Positions 36,485 through 42,358 of a stretch of DNA of 42,358 nt are shown in pieces. The notes under the pieces were generated by a model that worked only from the letters and a program-made list of their open reading frames with translations, was not told the origin of the DNA and did no database searches. Within the stretch, counting starts at the first letter, position 1; each line of letters begins with the position of its first letter. Position numbers and translations under genes: made by a program. The DNA is from Neelides folsomi (Eukaryota; Arthropoda; Collembola; Neelipleona; Neelidae), in contig JAQGBZ010000482.1 in assembly GCA_034687125.1 (NCBI GenBank), forward strand, positions 1 to 42,358, given 5' to 3'.

Positions 36485-37361
36485 TACAAAATTAGTCTTA
36501 GATATTGATTGCAATTTATTAATCTTATTTTATTAGAAAGGTTAGATAGAATTCTAAAGGTGACAAAATTTATACCTGCTTTCAAAAAGCATTTTTAGCA
36601 ACACTGTAAATTTTCCTGCAAAAATGTTCAGTTGTCTATATTAAAAATTTTAATGTTATCGGTTTTAAGAGTTTTTAACGATTGCATCCAATTCTTACAG
36701 ATGTCTTGAAAAATTGTACACTATCAATGTGATTTATACTATTGTTTACGCATTTATTAAATGTTATACAAAAACTACAATTTGCTTTATTTCAATTCCA
36801 TTTATTTCATAAACCATTCATGAATCATATTTAATATCGTAATTAACGGTACAATATAAATTATATAAACAAGTTGCGTTTACTCCAAGCAGATTATATC
36901 TTTACTCTGGCCACTGCACTGCACTGGCCGTAAATAAGTATGAGTAGGTATATACTGAAGTACAATAATTGTGGTTAAAGGACAATAAATACTATTCCCT
37001 CATTCAGCACGAAGTTAAGTTCATCATATCACAATTAATAATCATTAATCATCTTCCACAAAAGGTGCTGGGTACTCTTACTTACATATAATATGCACGT
37101 AAAAAACTAGAATATACAAATACCCTAATAATACGAATATTAGAATGCTACATCATGATCGAGAATGAAGGAAGATTGAACTTGTGAATTCGGAATTCGT
37201 GATTTTCATTTTTATTAACATTCGGAGAGAAAGATTGAAAGAAAGAAAGTTTAGTGGAAGAAGGAGAAGAAAGATTTTGGATTGGTATTCGTTCTCGACC
37301 TCGTGTATTCGGCATATTCGATTTCGGTTTCACCTTTTAAAAAGTGAATATTGAAATATAA
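36485..37361 (+). other. SF1 3' UTR and DCTN5 upstream region
   Basis: AT-rich, non-coding. Candidate poly(A) signals on the plus strand are ATTAAA at 36756-36761 and AATAAA at 36984-36989. An imperfect 21-bp palindrome lies at 36909-36929. Chance short minus-strand ORFs at 37148-37460 overlap the DCTN5 5' end. Confidence 0.6.
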
Positions 37362-37409
37362 ATGGAACTTAAAGACATATTTTATTCGAAACCTGATTTT
37401 GTTGAAACG
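37362..37409 (+). CDS. DCTN5: DCTN5 coding exon 1
   Basis: Encodes the first 16 residues, [16 protein letters not shown]. The donor is GTAAGA. The MEL start matches the vertebrate protein. Confidence 0.93.
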
Positions 37410-38436
37410 GTAAGATTTTAGTAAATTGAAGGTAATAATAAATATATGATATAACGACAACTTATGGAATATAATATCTTGAATTTTTTGTTAGTTATTA
37501 TTTTTTTCTAATAATTTTAATTATCATTTCAGGGTTCCGGAAATAAAATAAGCCGCAAAACTGTATTATGTGGTTCACAAAATATTGTGATAACTGGAAA
37601 ATCAATTGTCCAAGAAGGTGTTATAATTAGAGGAGATCTCGCAAATGTAAGAATTGGTCGACATTGTATCATTGACAAGGATGTCGTCGTTCGACCCCCA
37701 TTCAAAAAATTCGCAAAGGGGTAATTATTAATTATTCTATTTAATTTAATGCATTTCGTACGAACACGAATACAGTACAATATTATTTTGCATTCAATAT
37801 TCCAATTTTCAATGACATCCTTCCAAATCATATATCTTTTCTTCTAAATATACTGTTCATTTGATTGTTCTTGTGATAATCTTATAATAATTTTTGTTTT
37901 ACATTTAGGGTTGCCTTTTTTCCTCTTCACATTGGCGATAACGTCTATATCGGAGAAGAATCCATAGTTAATGCCGCTGCTATAGGGTCCTATGTTTATA
38001 TTGGCAAAAATTGTGTTATTGTAAGTATTATTTGTAATTACTCTTATTCATTGTATTTTAAAACTAACTATAAGAATCAAAATTACTAAAAATAAAAATA
38101 ATATCATCATATCAAAACTAATATTATAAATTACCAATCTGACAAAGATGCGACATTCATAATAAATAAAAATAATTTATGATTCATTTGATTTGTATAC
38201 AACAGGGAAGAAGATGCATCTTAAAAGATTGCTGCATGTTAGCCGACAATACCGTCCTCGCTCCTGAAACTGTTGTTCCCTCTTTCTCTGTTTATTCTGG
38301 ATCGCCTGGACTAAATGTGTCCGAGTTACCAGACTGTAATCAAGACCTCATGATCGAATACACCAAAAGCTACTATCAACATTTCCTTCCAATTACAAAT
38401 GGCATCAAAGTTGGTTTATACAATTTCACTTCCTAA
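37362..38436 (+). CDS. DCTN5: Dynactin subunit 5 (p25), 4 coding exons
   Basis: This is p25 of the dynactin pointed-end complex (with p27, p62 and Arp11), which helps dynein/dynactin engage endosomal cargo (family knowledge). The exons are 37362-37409, 37533-37720, 37909-38020 and 38206-38436, all GT-AG. They join to 192 codons plus stop, against 182 in human. The translation starts [20 protein letters not shown]. It carries the hexapeptide-repeat left-handed beta-helix, with [76 protein letters not shown] and [17 protein letters not shown]. It then has PETVVPSF and a helical end ([12 protein letters not shown]). The tail after that is about ten residues longer than in vertebrates. Neighbours are on the same strand, but nothing indicates cotranscription. 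Confidence 0.96.
37533..37720 (+). CDS. DCTN5: DCTN5 coding exon 2
   Basis: Encodes [17 protein letters not shown] through RPPFKKFAK, the first turns of the beta-helix. The acceptor is CATTTCAG. The donor GTAATT follows GG of a split Gly codon. Confidence 0.95.
37909..38020 (+). CDS. DCTN5: DCTN5 coding exon 3
   Basis: Encodes [18 protein letters not shown] and [18 protein letters not shown], further hexapeptide turns. The acceptor is CATTTAG and the donor GTAAGT. Confidence 0.95.
38206..38436 (+). CDS. DCTN5: DCTN5 coding exon 4 (stop)
   Basis: Encodes [20 protein letters not shown] to the TAA stop. The acceptor is ACAACAG. An AATAAA lies 110 bases downstream at 38546-38551. Confidence 0.95.
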   Translation, partial: GRRCILKDCCMLADNTVLAPETVVPSFSVYSGSPGLNVSELPDCNQDLMIEYTKSYYQHFLPITNGIKVGLYNFTS

Positions 38437-38910
38437 TTTCTATTTATTTTTACTCATCTTATATTCAATTTAATGACGATAATTAAAACGAACTGTCGAA
38501 TTCTTTTTATTACAATCTTTTTTCTATTTTCTCGATCAAAAACCAAATAAACCTTCGATTCACGAAGACCTTAATGTACATATAGGTATCACTTTGTATT
38601 TATCCATAGTCCATACATAATTTAATCTCGTGTGTCAATGTACTTGGTATATATATATTGAATTGTCCGATAAATTCAAATTTACTACCAACATCCGCAT
38701 TAATTCACTCATATTTATCATCGTTTATTGAAAAGATTAGCTTATTGTGATTCTTCAATCATCTTACTTTTCGAATAGGAAATAAAAGTAAAGAGATATC
38801 GTATAAACTACGCATATTCTTCATATCTCCTATCTAAATACATACATTCAACATGGAAGGGGAGGAAAGTAGAAGACAAATCATATTTAGCTAATTACAT
38901 TACAAAGGAG
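38437..38910. other. DCTN5 3' UTR and intergenic sequence
   Basis: AT-rich, non-coding. It contains the DCTN5 poly(A) signal and, at its right end, the region just beyond the stop of the minus-strand ORF. Nothing else was recognised. Confidence 0.6.
38546..38551 (+). terminator. Candidate DCTN5 poly(A) signal
   Basis: AATAAA on the plus strand, 110 bases after the DCTN5 stop; the nearest canonical hexamer. Confidence 0.5.
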
Positions 38911-39207
38911 TCATTTCATGAAATAAAAATAAACTGGTCTTGTAATAAAGAGAATCCTACTGGGCTCCTGATGGGATTCATTGGGAAGGATAAATGGATA
39001 ATATGGAAGATCCTCTCCACATACAAATTGTAGACCTCGAGCCATCTTTAGATTAGAATTTGCTCCCAGAGCTCGGAGTTCCTCAGTTCCTTCTTCTCCC
39101 ATGTGAATCCACCACCTCACGTTGTGGTCTCCAAAATCCTCAGGCAACTTCGATTTACAATCACCCTCGAAGACCCCTACGAACATTATTGTGCACACAA
39201 CTCTCAT
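38911..39207 (-). CDS. Hypothetical 98-residue protein, unidentified
   Basis: This ATG-to-TGA ORF has visibly higher GC content than its flanks. Its sequence is balanced and globular-looking, with RWWIHMGEEGTEELRALG and CGEDLPYYPFILP motifs. Those features make it look coding rather than chance. I do not recognise the family. It could be a single-exon small gene or the last exon of a longer minus-strand gene. There is no convincing acceptor just upstream of the ATG, which is preceded by AT-rich sequence, and no AATAAA is visible soon after the stop. It lies antisense between DCTN5 and DCUN1D3, close to the likely 5' end of DCUN1D3, so it may be a divergent partner of that promoter. Confidence 0.45.
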   Translation of the reverse strand: MRVVCTIMFVGVFEGDCKSKLPEDFGDHNVRWWIHMGEEGTEELRALGANSNLKMARGLQFVCGEDLPYYPFILPNESHQEPSRILFITRPVYFYFMK

Positions 39208-39883
39208 CTTCTCTCTTCTAAACTCTTTTAACTCAAATTGTTAACTCAATTGTTTCCCATTTCCTCTCAAATACTTTTAAACTTGAAGGTTCTCGCCCTC
39301 TTCATCGTTAGTAAATATCGATAAGAGAGGAGAGTTCAGAGGTCGTTCATATTTTTCCTTTATTCCACAATAAAGGAGTAAGGATCATAACAAAAGAATT
39401 GCGACGATAGATTGAAGAGATTATTTTTTGTATCCAATTACTGTTTCGAGCATCGCTAATTTTGGGTGTTTCTTCTTTACTCCAAGTTTAGATTTTAGAT
39501 GGTAACTTCTAACCATACTCACATCGCTAAAAATGAGTTGAGGTGAAAGGTTAAGATTAATTTGTTGTGAATTTTTCTAATCAAAAACATGCTCATTTAT
39601 ACTTCAATTGTTTATCAAGAGTTACATCCACATTTCCAGTCAAATATGTTGAAAAAGATCATTCTCGAACCTCTTATAAAGTGTTACCATTAAAAGACTC
39701 TGAAATAATTACGTCGCTTTGGATGGACCGAGATTTGATGGATCTCAGAAGCAACTAAATGGTAAGTTAATAACATAATTAAAAAACGCGTTTGTCCTTG
39801 ATTGAGAATTGATTTTACTATGATTGGAACGCAGATAATTGGCCTAATTGAAAAAGCCATTTGACGGAGTTGAAGAGACGGCA
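39208..39883 (+). promoter_or_regulatory. DCUN1D3 upstream region and spliced 5' UTR
   Basis: A GTAAGT donor after 39761 and a GCAG acceptor ending at 39834 suggest a 5' UTR exon ending at 39761 and a small leader intron, then UTR 39835-39883. The transcription start is not visible. The interval would also serve the divergent ORF at 38911-39207. Confidence 0.45.
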
Positions 39884-39977
39884 ATGGGAAATTGTGTATC
39901 TTGTACTGAATCATCTTCAAACAATGAACAAAGAGAACTTCGAGTGACTGGGAGCAGAAGTATCAGGAACGGTTCAG
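39884..39977 (+). CDS. DCUN1D3: DCUN1D3 coding exon 1 (lipidation motif)
   Basis: Encodes MGNCVSCTESSSNNEQREL and more. The donor is GTAAAC after the first base of a Val codon. Confidence 0.88.
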
Positions 39978-41308
39978 GTAAACATCGATGTTTAAATTGT
40001 TTAATAAAATCGTTAAAATATAATGATCAACTCTTCTATTGTGGAGTATTTTAAAATGAAAATGTCTTATTGAATTTTCAGTTGATCGTTCATCTTTTAC
40101 TCTTGTGAGTGGGGGGATGTTACGGACAGACCTTAATTCAAGCTCTTCAAGATTAGAACAACTTACGAATGGATCAAGAATCTCAAGTTTAACAAGTCAA
40201 ATTAACAATCCAACTGGAGAAATGAGCCAACGAATTGAGAAAAAGAACTTTTATTCAAGAATTCCGCCAATTGGACGAAATGGCAACGACAAAAAGTCAA
40301 TCTTAGCCCACAGTAACAATTCTTCTTTCAGGTATGACCTCAATAAAATACAACTAAATCAAAAACAAATAGTAAAATAATGTAATAAGAAAAATCATAG
40401 AATTTCATTGTATGATTTATTGACAGTCTCATATGCTCCTCATGATATTAATTTTTTGTAAAATTTAAAATAATGTTTGATTCAACAGGGATAACAATAA
40501 TGCTTATTCAGAAACCAAAATTGCGACGCTTTTCGAAATATATAAAGATCCACATGAAGATTCAATATTAGCCGAAGGGATTGAGAAACTCTGTCGTGAT
40601 TTACTTTGTCCTCCCGACGACTTCCGAATTCTCATTCTTGCCTGGAAGTTTGGAGCCGAACAAATGTGCAAATTCACCAGAGAGGAGTTCTTTAGGGGGA
40701 TGAAGGGGCTGAGTACTGATACTTTGAAAGGACTCCAACTTCGCTTACCAGAAATAGTTCAAGAAGTTCTTCTCGACCCTCTTCAATTTAAAGAGCTCTA
40801 CCGATTCGCCTTCAGGTTTGGACTTGACTCCGACATTGGTCAACGGACGCTTCCTACCGAAATGGCCATTAGTCTTTGGAAGGTCGTATTTTCGCAAAAG
40901 GAACCTTCTATCCTCAATAGGTGGATCAGATTTTTAGAAAAACATCCACATATTAGAGGGATTCCGAGGTAAATAAAAATACTTTATAAAAATATACTAT
41001 CTTAATATACTCTACCTGGTTGTATTACACTAAACTAATTTTTGCAATATTGAGAATTTAATTGTCATTTGTTTTTATTTTTTAGAGATACTTGGAACAT
41101 GTTCCTAAACTTCGTGGAGACTGTCGGAATTGATCTCAATTCATACGATGAAACTGAAGCCTGGCCGAGTCTCTTTGATGATTTCGTTGAGTTTGAGAAC
41201 GATCAGCTGAATCAAAACATCAGTAATGTGACGATGGATAAGGGAGGTCCAAATCCGAAGGAAGAATTCTCCTCTCATTTGAATTCTTTTTCTAAACACA
41301 GTGATTGA
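39884..41308 (+). CDS. DCUN1D3: DCN1-like protein 3 (DCUN1D3), 4 coding exons
   Basis: This is a scaffold-type NEDD8 co-E3 that binds cullins and UBC12; the DCNL3 subtype is lipid-anchored at membranes (family knowledge). The exons are 39884-39977, 40082-40331, 40489-40968 and 41086-41308, joining in phase to 348 codons plus stop (human 304). It begins MGNCVSC, a myristoylation signal with two nearby Cys for possible palmitoylation, as in vertebrate DCNL3. Residues 8-115 are a Ser/Asn-rich, probably disordered stretch. The PONY/DCUN1 domain spans about 120-320, with LCPPDDFRILILAWKF, MCKFTREEFFRGMKGL, LYRFAFRFGLDSDIGQRTLP, ISLWKVVFSQ, RDTWNMFLNF and the cullin-binding segment YDETEAWPSLFDDFVEFE. 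A polar tail of about 28 residues ends the protein. The start is supported by the MG-C motif and a good context (GGCAATGG). Confidence 0.95.
40082..40331 (+). CDS. DCUN1D3: DCUN1D3 coding exon 2 (disordered linker)
   Basis: Encodes DRSSFTLVSGGMLRTDLNSS and a Ser/Asn-rich linker to HSNNSSFR. The acceptor is GAATTTTCAG and the donor GTATGA. It is poorly conserved with vertebrates; phase agreement supports it. Confidence 0.85.
40489..40968 (+). CDS. DCUN1D3: DCUN1D3 coding exon 3 (PONY domain)
   Basis: Encodes most of the PONY domain, from ATLFEIYKDPHEDSILAEG to HIRGIPR. The acceptor is TTCAACAG and the donor GTAAAT. Strongly conserved. Confidence 0.96.
41086..41308 (+). CDS. DCUN1D3: DCUN1D3 coding exon 4 (cullin-binding patch, stop)
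   Basis: Encodes DTWNMFLNFVETVGIDLNSY, DETEAWPSLFDDFVEFEND and a polar tail to TGA. The acceptor is ATTTTTTAG. Confidence 0.96.
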
Positions 41309-41927
41309 TTTATTATTATTGTTTAAATATAAATATGTATTACATATATAAATAATATTATTATATTATCTTGCAATTTACTTTTTCGGATTTTCGCATA
41401 AGTGTAAAAATGATTTAATTTGATATATGTTAGATGTAGTATCCACACAGCCCACACTGTTTTTAAAAATCAATGGGGGCACATCAGTGATATTCTTCTA
41501 TTTATTGAGTCTGACATTGGGTGTGATTTTAGCCCAATTGAAATATGATTGTCAGGGATTTTAATATTTGGACCACTGATGAATCTTCATGAGTGAGATT
41601 TAATTTTACCAATGTTTTATAGATAACAAACTTTAAAAAATTTAGATTTAGTTAGATTAACCAAATTATTCGCATAAATTATTGAAATTCGAATGAAACA
41701 AAAAATGTGAAAAACTATACTTACCTATTAAGGATTTGTTAAATGTGAGTTTATATTATGGTTTACGTATTTAATATTTATACCAATCTACTATTTAAGA
41801 ATGTAAGATATGAAATATATCACTTCTTTCATCGCATATTGTAAAAGATTGTACTTAACTAATGATGACGTTACTTGCAAATGTAATTTTTATGTTACCT
41901 AAATCGCTTATCGTCTGTGTAAGTTGA

Positions 41928-41933
41928 AATAAA
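41928..41933 (+). terminator. Candidate DCUN1D3 poly(A) signal
   Basis: AATAAA on the plus strand, about 620 bases past the stop and followed by T-rich sequence. Confidence 0.45.
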
Positions 41934-41969
41934 ATGCTTTCTTGGAACACAAAGGAGAAAGAGAACACA

Positions 41970-41975
41970 TTTATT
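41970..41975 (-). terminator. Candidate poly(A) signal of the Pro/Thr-rich gene
   Basis: AATAAA on the minus strand, about 168 bases past the stop at 42143. Confidence 0.45.
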
Positions 41976-42142
41976 GGAAACTCAAATGATTAAGACTTTT
42001 GATTGATATAATCTAGAATACATATTCCTATGTGCTATATTATGTTGTTAAGTTTTAAACCAAACTTATAATTTACCAATTCTTGTGTGAAAAACTTTAG
42101 TCTAACTAAATTGACATTGAATTTCAATTAATTATATAAATA

Positions 42143-42358
42143 TTATCCCATTTGGATGTTAGACAACTGTTTTTTTATCATTTTCCAAATTGACGAATCA
42201 CCTGGGCTCATTTCTACAACTGCTTCTGGATTTGTTGGTTTTGGAACTGTTGTTGTTGGTGGTGGTGGCCATGTTGGAGCTGGAGTAGATGGTGTTGTTG
42301 GTGCCGGTGTCGGGGCAGGAGTAGATGGTGTTGTTGGTGCCGGTGTCGGGGCAGGAGT
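42143..42358 (-). CDS. 3' end of a Pro/Thr-repeat protein (partial)
   Basis: The open frame enters from the window's right edge on the minus strand and ends in TAA after 71 codons. It has two copies of a 12-residue unit, TPAPTPAPTTPS, then TPAPTWPPPPTTTVPKPTNP. A non-repetitive end follows, EAVVEMSPGDSSIWKMIKKQ and LSNIQMG. Pro/Thr repeats of this kind occur in mucin-like, cuticular or chitin-associated secreted proteins, but no defining domain is visible here, so the function stays open. The gene begins outside the window and converges on DCUN1D3. Confidence 0.72.
   Translation of the reverse strand, partial: TPAPTPAPTTPSTPAPTPAPTTPSTPAPTWPPPPTTTVPKPTNPEAVVEMSPGDSSIWKMIKKQLSNIQMG
42287..42358 (-). 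repeat. 36-bp minisatellite coding for a Pro/Thr 12-mer
   Basis: Two copies of a 36-base unit are identical in sequence (42358-42323 and 42322-42287). The array continues beyond the window. A degenerate partial copy follows at the left. Confidence 0.88.

Larger units (their letters stand above)
41309..42142. other. Convergent 3' UTR region of DCUN1D3 and the Pro/Thr-rich gene
   Basis: AT-rich, non-coding. The first clear plus-strand AATAAA after DCUN1D3 is at 41928-41933. The minus-strand AATAAA for the right-hand gene is at 41975-41970. The two transcripts would end within tens of bases of each other. Confidence 0.6.

Overview
The window is an AT-rich stretch (about 70 percent A+T by eye) of animal nuclear genome. 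Its genes carry many GT-AG introns and its gaps are long and AT-rich. The protein families (conventional protein kinase C, splicing factor 1, dynactin p25, DCN1-like 3) and the style of the genes suggest an arthropod. I favour a crustacean such as a caligid copepod, but the species is an inference. I see no bacterial operon, CRISPR array, rRNA or intact tRNA gene, and no autonomous transposon.

Layout: (1) 1-3269 is AT-rich sequence downstream of the kinase gene. (2) 3270-29222, minus strand, is a complete conventional (calcium and diacylglycerol dependent) protein kinase C gene. Its 14 coding exons join in frame to 715 codons, and 5' UTR sequence reaches about 31.05 kb. Its introns hold two non-autonomous DNA transposons (7718-8210 and 24899-25087), a G-rich run on the transcribed-sense strand and several GC-richer islands without clear coding. 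(3) 31.05-31.68 kb is a compact head-to-head promoter interval between the kinase and SF1. (4) 31704-36484, plus strand, is splicing factor SF1 (branch-point-binding protein): six coding exons and 1401 codons, with a very large repetitive RS domain before the normal SF1 core. (5) 37362-38436, plus strand, is dynactin subunit 5: four exons, 192 codons. (6) 38911-39207, minus strand, is an unidentified 98-codon ORF that may be a small gene. (7) 39884-41308, plus strand, is DCN1-like protein 3 (DCUN1D3): four exons, 348 codons, with an N-terminal lipidation motif. (8) 42143-42358, minus strand, is the 3' end of a Pro/Thr-repeat protein that runs out of the window and converges tail-to-tail on DCUN1D3.

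The genes are unrelated housekeeping and signalling genes (membrane lipid and calcium signalling, splicing, dynein cargo adaptor, cullin neddylation). Nothing suggests one joint pathway; they look like ordinary close-packed neighbours. I did not find a convincing undescribed system. The points most worth following are the enlarged, recently amplified RS domain of SF1, the 493-bp TTAA/TA-flanked element with reiterated subterminal motifs, and the orphan 98-codon ORF.
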